This document shows positions 15,587 to 23,247 of a stretch of DNA of 33,620 nt, in pieces. This DNA is from Betaproteobacteria bacterium (GTDB lineage Bacteria > Pseudomonadota > Gammaproteobacteria > Burkholderiales > Burkholderiaceae_C): positions 1 through 33,620 of the forward strand of contig RFXS01000009.1 in the NCBI GenBank assembly GCA_009921465.1, read 5' to 3'. Position numbers and translations under genes: made by a program. Each line of letters begins with the position of its first letter. The first letter of the stretch is position 1. The notes under the pieces are model-generated. The model was not told the origin of the DNA, searched no databases, and saw only the letters and a program-made list of their open reading frames with translations.

Positions 15587-17297
15587 GCGTCACCCCCAGT
15601 ACCTCTTGCACCGAGGTCAGGCCTGCAAACACTTTGACCCAGCCAGCTTCGCGCAGGGTGCGCATCCCTTCACTTTGGGCATGTTTGGCAAGGGTTTGGG
15701 CGTCTTGGGTCTGCACCAGCAAAGTGGCCATGCCCGGGGTGATGGGCATGATTTGAAAAATGCCTACACGCCCCTTGAAACCATCCATGCATTGGGCGCA
15801 GCCCAAGGGTTTGCAGACGCGCTGAGCGGGGTCGGGGGCAACTGCAAAACCCAGTAATTCCATGCCCTTGCCATGCAATCCCAGGCGATCCAACTCTTGG
15901 GCCAAGGTGCTTTCTTGCTTGCAAAGGGGGCACAAACGCCGCACCAACCGCTGGGCCGTGATGAGGTGAACGCTGGCGGCCAACTGAAAGGCTTCTACGC
16001 CCATGTGCATCAGCCGCGTGAGCACGCCTGGCGCATCGTTGGTGTGCAAGGTGGTCAACACCAAGTGCCCAGTCTGAGCCGCTTGGAGGGCTATGCCAGC
16101 GGTGGTGCGGTCGCGGATTTCGCCCACCATCAGCACGTCCGGGTCTTGGCGCAAAAATGCGCGCAAGCCTGTGGCAAAGTCCAACCCCGCCCGTTCATTG
16201 ACATTGACTTGGTTGACCCCGGCGACCACCATCTCACACGGGTCTTCGATGCTCGCAATGTTGACATGGGCCAGGTTCAGCACATCCAAGCAAGCATATA
16301 ACGACAGTGTTTTCCCAGAACCGGTGGGCCCGGTGACGATGATCATGCCGCTGGTTCGCTCGAGTGCAGCGTGCAGGTGTGCCAAGTCGTCGGCTTCATA
16401 GCCCAAATCGCTCAGTGCAGGGCGGTGCTTGTCGCCCAACAACCGCACAACCAACTTTTCGCCATGCAAGGTGGGCAATGAACTGACACGCAAGTCAATG
16501 CGCGTGTTTTCCACCGTGGCCCCCATGCGGCCGTCTTGAGGCAAGCGCTTTTCCGCGATGTCCATTTGCGCCAACACCTTGATGTGGGACACCAAACGGG
16601 GCCTCAATTCTGGTGAGGCTGGCGGCAGCGCGCGCAGCAAACCATCCACGCGCAGTCGCACCTGAAAGCCGATTTCTTGCGGTTCGATGTGGATGTCCGA
16701 TGCCCGCCAGGCCACGGCTTGCGCCAAGATGCGCTGCCAAAATGCGACCGCATTGCCGTCTTCATCAGGTTCAGATTGCATGTGCACATCGTCCCCGGTG
16801 GGCTGCGGATGATAGAAGTCCAGCATGCGCTCCAACTGCTCAACGTTGACCACCACCCACTGCACCTTGGAGCGCAAGGCCTGCTCCATGGCGTGGCGCG
16901 CAGTGCTGTCAGTGGGGTCTGCAATGGCCACCACCACGGCTGCGTCTTTGCGCTCAATGGGCATGGCCCAATGCTGTCGGCAGCGTGCCGCATCGATCAA
17001 TTGCCGCGGTACTTTGCGTGGGTTGATGTCTTCCAAGTCTTGCCAGGGCATTTTGTAGGCACTGGCAAGCATTCGGCACAGTGCCATGCCTTCGATTGCA
17101 CCGCTGCGCACGCAGGCCACCGCCACTGGGTCACCATGCTGGAGCAGCGACTGGGCTTGGGCGAAGGTGATGCGTTTGTGTTGCAGCAGCAATTGCAGCA
17201 CCGGGTGCGCCAGGCTGGCGCGAGGTTTGGGTGATCCGGTTGCCGTGTGCTGCAGGCCAGAGGTCGAGGGTGTCTCAAGATGTGGCGCAAGATTCAT
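15579..17297 (-). CDS. pilB: type IV pilus assembly ATPase PilB (GspE family)
   Basis: The protein has 572 residues, with AGGGGG seven bases before the ATG. It is a cytosolic hexameric ATPase powering pilus extension. The N-terminal GspE_N-like domain (to about 165) is followed by the ATPase core: ASDIHIEP (about 199), Walker A VTGPTGSGKT (321-330), Asp box SIEDPCE, Walker B DPDVLMVGEIRD (385-396), His box TGHLVLTTLHTN, then the tetracysteine zinc site CPLC (456-459) and CKPLGCAQC (495-503). All catalytic blocks are intact. It heads the minus-strand run. The zinc site argues for PilB/GspE over the retraction ATPase PilT. Confidence 0.93.
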   Translation of the reverse strand: MNLAPHLETPSTSGLQHTATGSPKPRASLAHPVLQLLLQHKRITFAQAQSLLQHGDPVAVACVRSGAIEGMALCRMLASAYKMPWQDLEDINPRKVPRQLIDAARCRQHWAMPIERKDAAVVVAIADPTDSTARHAMEQALRSKVQWVVVNVEQLERMLDFYHPQPTGDDVHMQSEPDEDGNAVAFWQRILAQAVAWRASDIHIEPQEIGFQVRLRVDGLLRALPPASPELRPRLVSHIKVLAQMDIAEKRLPQDGRMGATVENTRIDLRVSSLPTLHGEKLVVRLLGDKHRPALSDLGYEADDLAHLHAALERTSGMIIVTGPTGSGKTLSLYACLDVLNLAHVNIASIEDPCEMVVAGVNQVNVNERAGLDFATGLRAFLRQDPDVLMVGEIRDRTTAGIALQAAQTGHLVLTTLHTNDAPGVLTRLMHMGVEAFQLAASVHLITAQRLVRRLCPLCKQESTLAQELDRLGLHGKGMELLGFAVAPDPAQRVCKPLGCAQCMDGFKGRVGIFQIMPITPGMATLLVQTQDAQTLAKHAQSEGMRTLREAGWVKVFAGLTSVQEVLGVTHA

Positions 17298-17361
17298 GCA
17301 ATTCCCCCTGTCTGATGCATTGATTCAGTGGTGCCTTGGAACTGCTGGCGTCGAGGTTCTC

Positions 17362-17389
17362 ATTTTGCGCAACTGGTGACAAATTGCAA
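17362..17389 (-). promoter_or_regulatory. possible promoter for pilB
   Basis: On the minus strand TTGCAA (17389-17384), a 16-base spacer and CAAAAT (17367-17362) form a sigma-70-like pair 65 bases upstream of the pilB ATG. It is a moderate match only. A sigma-54 promoter, known for pilins in other bacteria, was not seen. Confidence 0.35.
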
Positions 17390-17416
17390 GCGCGCTAGCC
17401 CATCCCATCGGACAGC

Positions 17417-17464
17417 CCCCATGGCCAACCCAGCTTAGACAAGGGCCAGCCCAATGGGGTTTTT
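17417..17464 (+). terminator. terminator-like hairpin with no obvious upstream gene
   Basis: CCCCATGGC (17417-17425) can pair with GCC.CA.ATGGGG (ending 17459, with a two-base bulge), followed by TTTTT. It points along the plus strand, although the gene to its left is on the minus strand. It could insulate or attenuate transcription into the small locus, or be a remnant. Confidence 0.4.
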
Positions 17465-17635
17465 CCAATATGGCAGCAGCGAGGTTTATTGAGACATTCT
17501 GGGAATTTGTGAGGGTTTTGACGTGCCCGCCAATTAAGATAAATCATCAATCACAACTGCATGTATGGGCAGTGTGTGTGTTTGAACATCACCACGGCGC
17601 GCCCATGTCATGGATGAAGTATTTAAAGGTGTGCC

Positions 17636-17857
17636 ATGACCTCACTTCAAGAAAATCTCAGAAAAGCATTGAAATTCCACCGCGAGGGCGACCTTCAGCG
17701 TGCCTCACATTTCTATGCCAAATTTTTGCTGGAAGATTGCGCGGGCGATGGGGGACGTATTTTCAACCTGCCACAGCAACCTGGCTGTGCCAATGCAGAT
17801 CACTTTAAAGGCAAAAGTGGTTTGAGGCACTTGCAATTGGTGGCGGGACATAAATGA
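17636..17857 (+). CDS. short TPR-like protein, possibly a truncated remnant
   Basis: The ORF encodes 73 residues from an ATG preceded by AAAGG at good spacing. Residues 1-34 resemble the first helix pair of a tetratricopeptide repeat (ENLRKALKFHREGDLQRASH, then FYAKFLLED), like the N-termini of larger TPR proteins in Burkholderiales. From about residue 35 (CAGDGGRIFNLPQQPG) the similarity stops and the sequence is unlike a TPR. Either a longer TPR gene was cut and fused to other sequence, or this is a genuine tiny protein. Its TGA overlaps the ATG of the next small ORF as ATGA, which favours translation. No function can be assigned. Confidence 0.45.
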   Translation: MTSLQENLRKALKFHREGDLQRASHFYAKFLLEDCAGDGGRIFNLPQQPGCANADHFKGKSGLRHLQLVAGHK

Positions 17858-18033
17858 ACAAGTGCGGGATTGCTTTGGTTCTTGGTTTGTTGATGCAGGC
17901 TGCGGCGCTGGCACAAGACTGCGAAGCCTTTGCCCATGGGGACGATCGGTCCATGTGTGCGGCCCTGCAGCAAAAAACCTTGAACCCTGACTTACAGCGC
18001 CAGCGAATTCAGGTGGTGGCGCGACCCTGGTGA
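17854..18033 (+). CDS. small secreted protein of unknown function (59 aa)
   Basis: This ORF is too short for the supplied track. It encodes 59 residues with a convincing signal peptide: MNKC, a hydrophobic core (GIALVLGLLMQAAALA), and a likely cleavage at ALA-QD. The mature part is about 38 residues with two cysteines (QDCEAF and RSMCAA), so a disulfide or a partner is possible after export. The start overlaps the previous stop by four bases. A GTG that overlaps its own stop (GTGA) opens the Sel1 frame. I do not recognise the family. Its place before a Sel1-repeat gene suggests a functional pair, but this is inference. Confidence 0.5.
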   Translation: MNKCGIALVLGLLMQAAALAQDCEAFAHGDDRSMCAALQQKTLNPDLQRQRIQVVARPW

Positions 18034-18089
18034 ACGCCGCCCCAGATACGCTGGCCCCAGGCACGCCCCAATGCCAGCCTGCTTGGCCG

Positions 18090-18119
18090 TTGCCAGCCCC
18101 GGTGGCCGTCATGTATATT
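18090..18119 (+). promoter_or_regulatory. possible promoter for the Sel1-repeat gene
   Basis: TTGCCA (18090-18095), an 18-base spacer and TATATT (18114-18119) form a fair sigma-70 promoter. It lies about 50 bases before ATG 18168 and supports that ATG as the start. Confidence 0.45.
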
Positions 18120-18167
18120 CCCGCCGATATATGGCAATCAAGATTTGCCCATCAAACAGGAATATCT

Positions 18168-18638
18168 ATGCGTGATTTGATGATGAATGCTGTTCAGGGC
18201 GACGCCGCCGCAGCCTACCAATTGGGTTATTTGTACGAAACGGGTGACGGTGTCGCTGCTGACGAAAAAGAAGCCCTGCGTTGGTATGTGATGGGGGCCA
18301 ACAAGGGCAGCAGCAAAGCCCAATTCAATTTGGCCGTCATGCTAGAAGAAGGGCGTGGCCAGGCTTGTGACCTGCGCAAAGCCCTTTATTGGTATGAAAA
18401 ATCGGCCCAGCAAGGCGAAACGAACGCGCAGTACAACCTGGCTTTGTTCTTTACCTTGGGCAAAGGCTGTGAAATCGATTTGCCCCGGGCCCACATGTGG
18501 TTCACGTTGGCCGCGCGGCAGGGCAACTCTGATGCCATCCACAACCGCGATGCAGTGGCCAAGCAACTCAATGCAGAGCAACTGGCCCTGTCCCAGCAAT
18601 GGATTGCGGCATGGCTGCAAAAGCAAACGGATGCCTGA
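18168..18638 (+). CDS. Sel1-repeat (tetratricopeptide-like) protein
   Basis: The protein has 156 residues from ATG 18168, which has AGGA six bases upstream and a promoter-like pair before it; a GTG at 18030 would add 46 low-complexity Pro/Ala-rich residues and overlap the previous stop. Three to four Sel1-like repeats are visible: DAAAAYQLGYLYETGDGV, then AQFNLAVMLEEGRGQACD with ALYWYEKSAQQGETNAQYNL, then ALFFTLGKGCEIDLPRAHMW and FTLAARQGNSDA. Sel1 repeats form alpha-solenoids that bind proteins or glycans. The C-terminus (LNAEQLALSQQWIAAWLQ) is the typical closing helix. No signal peptide is visible from this start, so it is probably cytosolic. Partners are unknown. Confidence 0.8.
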   Translation: MRDLMMNAVQGDAAAAYQLGYLYETGDGVAADEKEALRWYVMGANKGSSKAQFNLAVMLEEGRGQACDLRKALYWYEKSAQQGETNAQYNLALFFTLGKGCEIDLPRAHMWFTLAARQGNSDAIHNRDAVAKQLNAEQLALSQQWIAAWLQKQTDA

Positions 18639-18664
18639 ACACAGGGGGGCACATCGCCCACCCA

Positions 18665-18686
18665 CTGACCCATGATTTCGGGTCAG
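18665..18686 (+). repeat. inverted repeat upstream of the first Bug-type gene
   Basis: CTGACCC (18665-18671) and GGGTCAG (18680-18686) form a perfect seven-base-pair stem with an eight-base loop, 28 bases before ATG 18714. There is no T run. It could be a weak terminator of the Sel1 gene or an operator/leader structure. Confidence 0.4.
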
Positions 18687-18713
18687 ATCGAAACAGACAA
18701 ACAGGAGGCAAGC

Positions 18714-19691
18714 ATGCGACTCAAAGGTAAATTTCTGACCCCCGTTTTGGCCTGGGTGCAGTTGGCGTCGTTGGGCCTGCTGGCCAGTACAACACATGCG
18801 GCCGACTACCCGCAAAAACCCGTCACCATCGTGGTCGGTTATTCGGCCGGTGGCGGTGTGGACGCCATCGCCCGTGTGTTGGCCGAAAAACTCCCGTCTG
18901 TGATTGGCCAGTCGGTGGTGGTGGAAAACCGCCCCAGTGTCGGCGCGATCGTGGGCAGCACATACGTGGCCAAGGCCAAGCCAGATGGCTACACCTTGTT
19001 GATGGGAGCCCCCGGACCCATCATCTTCAACCATGCGGTGTACAACAAGTTGCCATACGGACCACAAGATTTCACGCCCATTTCGTTTGTCAGCGACTCA
19101 CCCTTGGTGTTGCTGGTCAATGTCAACAACCCGGCGAAATCCGTGCAAGAGTTGGTGGCCCAGTCGATTCAAACCCCTGATAAATCCAATTACGGTGCCA
19201 GTTCTGCTTCGTTTCAGTTGATCACCGAGTTGTTCAAGCGCAAGACCGGTGCCACCCACACCCACATTCCCTACAAAGGGGCCAACGATGCTGTCACTGC
19301 CGTGATGTCGGGCGACGTCACCATGACCTTGGCCGATGCGGGGCCCGCCTTTGTGGGCATGCAAAGTGGTCGTGTCAAGGCGCTGGCGGTGACATCGGCC
19401 AAGCGCATGAAAGAGTACCCCAACACGCCAACACTGGCCGAGTTGGGCATCGACATCAAGGTATCGCTGTGGATTGGTTTGCTCGCGCCCGCTGGTACGC
19501 CAGCCGACATCATCAAAATACTGCAAGATGGCGTGGCCAAGGTGGTCGATATGCCAGATGTGCAAAAGAAGCTCACCACCATGTCGGTCGCGCCGATGAG
19601 CAACACCTCGGACGAGTTTGCCAAGATCATTGCCACTGAAATACCCATGTGGCGTCAATTGGCGATCGACAACAAAATACAGGCCAATTGA
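18714..19691 (+). CDS. Bug-family tripartite tricarboxylate transporter substrate-binding protein
   Basis: The protein has 325 residues from ATG 18714, which has AGGAGG seven bases upstream; the ORF-track start lies in a hairpin loop and was rejected. The signal peptide runs MRLKGKF to a cleavage near THA-ADYP. The mature protein has the Bug/TctC pattern: YPQKPVTIVVGYSAGGGVDA, VVVENRPSVGAIVG, YTLLMGAPG, HIPYKGANDAVTAVMSGDV, and LWIGLLAPAGTPADIIK. These periplasmic proteins bind small carboxylates and pass them to TctA/TctB membrane subunits, which are not encoded here. Burkholderiales carry many such orphan receptors. The ligand cannot be read from the sequence; the nearby tartrate/malate dehydrogenase hints at a hydroxy-dicarboxylate. 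Confidence 0.92.
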   Translation: MRLKGKFLTPVLAWVQLASLGLLASTTHAADYPQKPVTIVVGYSAGGGVDAIARVLAEKLPSVIGQSVVVENRPSVGAIVGSTYVAKAKPDGYTLLMGAPGPIIFNHAVYNKLPYGPQDFTPISFVSDSPLVLLVNVNNPAKSVQELVAQSIQTPDKSNYGASSASFQLITELFKRKTGATHTHIPYKGANDAVTAVMSGDVTMTLADAGPAFVGMQSGRVKALAVTSAKRMKEYPNTPTLAELGIDIKVSLWIGLLAPAGTPADIIKILQDGVAKVVDMPDVQKKLTTMSVAPMSNTSDEFAKIIATEIPMWRQLAIDNKIQAN

Positions 19692-19778
19692 CACCCCCGT
19701 GCTCGACGAAGATCGGGCAGGCTTGCGCGCAGACAATGTGTTGTGCACCAAGTGGCGCCAGCGCGACCTGAACGCAGC

Positions 19779-20228
19779 TCACCCCTTGGGGTCGTAAAAG
19801 GTCAAGCCCGGGATGAGACTGTCTTCGCCTGCTTTGAGCCGCGCTCGCAACTCGATGGTGTTGCGGTCCGGGTCGCGCACAAAGACCGATACATGGCCGT
19901 CGCCAAAGGTCACTGGGCCTTGGGTGATGGCAATCTGGTGTGCGCTGAGTTGGGCCATGGCCTGCGCGATGTCGGCCACCCGAAACGCCACATGGGTGAT
20001 GCCGGGGTGCTTGTCTGGCATGTCCATCAAGATGTTTTTGCCGCCCGTGTGGTCCACCCCGTTGACGATCAGGTTGATTTCTACCCCGGCGGCGTTTTGG
20101 ATGATGACCACGGCATCGAAGTCCACCGCCAAGATGGGTTCAAAGCCGAGCACAGCGTAAAAGGCCAGCGCGCGCGCTGGGTCGGTGACACGCACACCGA
20201 TATGGTCAATGGCCTCAATGGGGATCAT
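19779..20228 (-). CDS. VOC (glyoxalase/extradiol dioxygenase-fold) protein
   Basis: The protein has 149 residues from the ATG at 20228, with GGAG seven bases upstream. It has a single VOC fold of two beta-alpha-beta-beta-beta modules: IDHIGVRVTDPARALAFYAV at the N-terminus, and HPGITHVAFRVADIAQAM with VFVRDPDRNTIELR in the second module. His9, a second His (ITHVAF) and Glu (NTIELR) are placed like the metal ligands of glyoxalase/epimerase-type VOC enzymes. The exact reaction is unknown; methylmalonyl-CoA epimerase-like, lactoylglutathione lyase-like and dioxygenase activities all occur in the fold. It is divergent from the tartrate dehydrogenase gene across 50 bases, which suggests shared control. 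Confidence 0.85.
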   Translation of the reverse strand: MIPIEAIDHIGVRVTDPARALAFYAVLGFEPILAVDFDAVVIIQNAAGVEINLIVNGVDHTGGKNILMDMPDKHPGITHVAFRVADIAQAMAQLSAHQIAITQGPVTFGDGHVSVFVRDPDRNTIELRARLKAGEDSLIPGLTFYDPKG

Positions 20229-20278
20229 GCGCGGACTCCAAGGTATAAAGCGGTATCTTTGGCTCTTTTTAGCACAGC

Positions 20279-21343
20279 ATGAAAACATACAAAATCGCTT
20301 GCATCCCAGGAGACGGCATTGGCAAAGAGGTGATTCCCGCCGGCCAACAGGTGTTGGCCACTTTGGCCCAGGCGCAGGGCAGCTTTGGCTTTGAGTTTGC
20401 CCATTTCGGTTGGGGTGGGGACTGGTACCGCGCCCATGGCGAGATGATGCCCGCCAACGGTTTGGACGCTTTGCGCGCCATGGATGCCATTTTGTTTGGC
20501 TCGGCTGGCGACCCGCACATTGCCGACCACATCACTTTGTGGGGCTTGCGCCTCAAAATTTGCCAAGGTTTTGACCAGTACGCCAATGTGCGCCCGACCC
20601 GCATCCTGCCGGGCATTGATGCGCCACTCAAACGCTGTGGCCCCAAAGACTTGGACTGGGTCATCGTGCGCGAAAACTCCGAGGGTGAGTACGCAGGCGT
20701 GGGTGGGCGTGCCCACCAAGGCCACCCCATCGAGGTGGCCACCGATGTGTCCATGATGACCCGCGCGGGGGTGGAGCGCATCATGCGCTTTGCGTTTCGC
20801 CTGGCCCAGTCGCGCCCGCGCAAGCTGCTCACTGTGGTCACCAAGTCCAATGCCCAGCGCCATGCAATGGTCATGTGGGACGAAATTGCAGCCCAAGTCG
20901 CCACAGAATTTCCCGATGTGCATTGGGACAAAGAACTGGTTGACGCGGCCACCGCCCGCATGGTCAATCGCCCGACCAGCTTGGACACCTTGGTGGCCAC
21001 CAATTTGCATGCCGATATCTTGAGCGATTTGGCCGCTGCCTTGGCCGGCAGCTTAGGGATCGCGCCCACGGGCAACATCGACCCCGAGCGGCGCTACCCC
21101 AGCATGTTTGAGCCCATCCACGGCTCGGCCTTCGACATCATGGGCCAGGGGTTGGCAAACCCTATTGGCACTTTCTGGAGTTGTGTCATGCTACTGGAGC
21201 ACCTCGGCGAGGTGCCCGCGGCCCAACGTTTGATGGCGGCCATCGAGCAGGTCACCGCGAACCCCGCTTTGCACACCCGTGACTTGGGTGGGCAAGCCAG
21301 CACCGAGCAAGTCACGCGCGCCGTGTGCGCGTCGATTCAATGA
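20279..21343 (+). CDS. tartrate dehydrogenase / D-malate dehydrogenase (decarboxylating)
   Basis: The protein has 354 residues. It belongs to the beta-decarboxylating dehydrogenase family (isopropylmalate/isocitrate dehydrogenase relatives) in the TtuC/DmlA branch, which uses NAD and a divalent metal on tartrate, D-malate or related 2-hydroxy acids. Visible blocks are IACIPGDGIGKEVIPAG, the substrate loop TLWGLRLKICQGFDQYANVR, WVIVRENSEGEYAGVGG, KSNAQRHAMVMWDE, the metal site NLHADILSDLAAAL, and the NAD region FEPIHGSAFDIMGQG. The ATG has no clear Shine-Dalgarno, but the N-terminus is canonical. The stop is 11 bases before the next gene, so it forms an operon with the second Bug-type receptor. 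Choice between tartrate and D-malate is not possible from sequence alone. Confidence 0.9.
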   Translation: MKTYKIACIPGDGIGKEVIPAGQQVLATLAQAQGSFGFEFAHFGWGGDWYRAHGEMMPANGLDALRAMDAILFGSAGDPHIADHITLWGLRLKICQGFDQYANVRPTRILPGIDAPLKRCGPKDLDWVIVRENSEGEYAGVGGRAHQGHPIEVATDVSMMTRAGVERIMRFAFRLAQSRPRKLLTVVTKSNAQRHAMVMWDEIAAQVATEFPDVHWDKELVDAATARMVNRPTSLDTLVATNLHADILSDLAAALAGSLGIAPTGNIDPERRYPSMFEPIHGSAFDIMGQGLANPIGTFWSCVMLLEHLGEVPAAQRLMAAIEQVTANPALHTRDLGGQASTEQVTRAVCASIQ

Positions 21344-21354
21344 GGAGAGCCCCC

Positions 21355-22314
21355 ATGTCGTTTGGTATCCATGTCCGGTCCGTTTTGGCCGTTTTGGGTT
21401 GGCTGGCCACCGCAGCCCTGGCCCAACCATGTTTGGAGAAAAACCTGCAGTACTGGCAGGCATTCCCGCCCGGGGGCGAGTCCGATTTATCCGCGCGCCA
21501 TCAGCAAGCGGTGTTGCGCAAAAAATGCGCCGCCATCGAGACCATTGTTCAGTACAAGGCCGGTGCCGGCGGGGCCTTGATGTGGTCGCAAATGAACAGC
21601 TTGCCCGGTGACGGTTTCAATGTGGTGGGCATCAACTTGCCGCACATTGTGTTTCAACCCATCGAGGGCCAGGTGCAATACAAAACCGCCGACATCACGC
21701 CGGTGTTTTGGTTCCATTACACGCCAGACACCTTGGTGGTGCCCTCGACCAGCACAATCAAAAACTTTGCCGAGTTCATCGAAGCGGCCAAAAAAGACCC
21801 CGGCAAGCTCTCTTTGGGCGGGTCCGGCCTGAACTCGGCCAACCATGCTGCGCATGAGCGGCTCAATGCGGCTTTTGGCATCAAAACCATTTATGTGCCG
21901 TTCAAGGGCACGGGCGACATGACCACTTCGGTGCTGGGCGGGCAGGTGGATGGGGCCATGACCTATGTGCCGTTTGTGGTGGCCAATAAAAGCCGGGTGC
22001 GGCCGCTGGCGGTGGCGATGGACAAGCGCCACCCACTGATCCCCGATGTGCCCACCTTCAAAGAATTGGGCGTGAACTGGGTGGACGGCGCTTACCGTGG
22101 CATTGGGGTGCCCAAATCCACCCCACCCGATCAGCGCAAACGCTTGTCAGACCTGTGGATGGCCTTGAACAACGATGCCGAGATGAAAGAGCTGGCGGCC
22201 AAAAATGGTTTTGAGTTGGTCAACGTGGGCTTGGAGCAAATGGACGCGTTCATGAAAGAGCGAACCCAGCTCTATACCGAAGGTGCCGCCCGGCTGGGCT
22301 TGGGTAAAAAGTAA
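21355..22314 (+). CDS. Bug-family substrate-binding protein, divergent
   Basis: The protein has 319 residues from ATG 21355, with GAGGAG seven bases upstream (ATG 21340, overlapping the previous stop, is an alternative). The signal peptide MSFGIHVRSVLAVLGWLATA ends near ALA-QP. The Bug/TctC fold is recognisable (FPPGGESDLSAR, YKAGAGGALMW, YVPFKGTGDMTTSVLGGQVD, YRGIGVPKSTPPDQRKRL) but the first part differs from the usual YPSKPI...VVPFPPGG start: it reads PCLEKNLQYWQAFPPGG and carries two cysteines about 32 residues apart. It probably delivers a carboxylate for the dehydrogenase upstream. No TctA/TctB partner is in the window. Confidence 0.88.
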   Translation: MSFGIHVRSVLAVLGWLATAALAQPCLEKNLQYWQAFPPGGESDLSARHQQAVLRKKCAAIETIVQYKAGAGGALMWSQMNSLPGDGFNVVGINLPHIVFQPIEGQVQYKTADITPVFWFHYTPDTLVVPSTSTIKNFAEFIEAAKKDPGKLSLGGSGLNSANHAAHERLNAAFGIKTIYVPFKGTGDMTTSVLGGQVDGAMTYVPFVVANKSRVRPLAVAMDKRHPLIPDVPTFKELGVNWVDGAYRGIGVPKSTPPDQRKRLSDLWMALNNDAEMKELAAKNGFELVNVGLEQMDAFMKERTQLYTEGAARLGLGKK

Positions 22315-22352
22315 ACGCACCGCTCCCCGGTCCCCAGCCGGACAGGGGTGCA

Positions 22353-23132
22353 TCACTGGTGGGTGAACTGCGCCTTGCGCTTGCCCACAAAGGCGGCCAT
22401 GCCTTCTTTCTGGTCGCTGGTGGCAAACAAGGCGTGGAACATGCGCCGCTCAAACATCACACCATCGGCCAGACCGCTTTCAAAGGCGCGGTTGACCGAT
22501 TCTTTGGCCGCCATGGTGGCCAATTGCGAGTGCTCGCAAATCATCAATGCCGCGGCCAGGGTTTCGTCCATCAGCTTGTCCAATGGAACGATGCGGCTGA
22601 CCAAGCCAGCGCGCTCGGCCTCGCTGGCGTCCATCATGCGCCCGGTCAAGGCCAGGTCCATCGCTTTGGCCTTGCCCACCGCCCGCGGCAAGCGCTGGGT
22701 GCCGCCCGCGCCGGGGATGATGCCCAGCTTGATCTCTGGTTGACCAAACTTGGCGTTGTCGGCGGCAATGATGAAGTCACACATCATGGCCAATTCGCAG
22801 CCGCCGCCCAAGGCAAAGCCGCTGACCGCCGCAATCACCGGTTTGCGCACAGAACGGATGGTTTCCCAATTGCGGGTGATGAAGTCTTGTTTGTACACAT
22901 CGGCAAAGTTGTAGCTGGCCATGGCACCAATGTCGGCCCCGGCCGCAAAGGCTTTTTCGCTGCCGGTGATGACCATGCAGCCAATGGCCGGGTCGGCGTC
23001 GTAAGCTTTGAGCGCCGCGCCCAACTCGTCCATCAATTCGCCATTGAGGGCATTGAGCTGCTTGGGCCGGTTCAGGGTCACCACGCCCACTTTGTCGGCG
23101 TGGACGGCGGTTTGAATGTTTTGGTGTGTCAT
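22353..23132 (-). CDS. enoyl-CoA hydratase (PaaF/FadB1-like)
   Basis: The protein has 259 residues from the ATG at 23132, preceded by GGAGA; the ORF track's longer start was rejected. Crotonase-fold enzyme hydrating trans-2-enoyl-CoA in fatty acid or phenylacetate degradation. The oxyanion-hole segments [12 protein letters not shown] and [16 protein letters not shown] and the catalytic glutamates (GGGCEL and [20 protein letters not shown]) are present, with the C-terminal FVGKRKAQF usual for the family. It is divergent from paaG across 115 bases. Its place next to paaG-paaI-paaK suggests PaaF, but a general short-chain enoyl-CoA hydratase would look the same. Confidence 0.92.
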   Translation of the reverse strand: MTHQNIQTAVHADKVGVVTLNRPKQLNALNGELMDELGAALKAYDADPAIGCMVITGSEKAFAAGADIGAMASYNFADVYKQDFITRNWETIRSVRKPVIAAVSGFALGGGCELAMMCDFIIAADNAKFGQPEIKLGIIPGAGGTQRLPRAVGKAKAMDLALTGRMMDASEAERAGLVSRIVPLDKLMDETLAAALMICEHSQLATMAAKESVNRAFESGLADGVMFERRMFHALFATSDQKEGMAAFVGKRKAQFTHQ

Positions 23133-23247
23133 GGGGTCTCCGGCAAAAAAGGCAGATGTTGGGTTGGATGCGTGACTATACCCAAGGGAAAACATTCACC
23201 AACCAACGGGTCGGCTAATGTTAAATTGCAGGCCCGAGGAGATCCCC

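Larger units (their letters stand above)
17298..17635. other. intergenic region between pilB and the small TPR/Sel1 locus
   Basis: These 338 bases separate divergent genes and are more AT-rich towards the right end. They hold the candidate pilB promoter, a terminator-like hairpin at 17417-17464, a lone TTGACG (17518-17523) without a well-spaced -10, and a short GTGTGTGTGT run near 17571-17580. I see no convincing gene; a 112-residue ORF starting at 17470 resembles nothing known and runs out of frame through the next gene. Confidence 0.6.

Noticed and set aside
17470-17808. 112-residue ORF in the gap before the TPR-like ORF
   Set aside because: No motif, no Shine-Dalgarno, and it runs out of frame through the better supported 17636 ORF.
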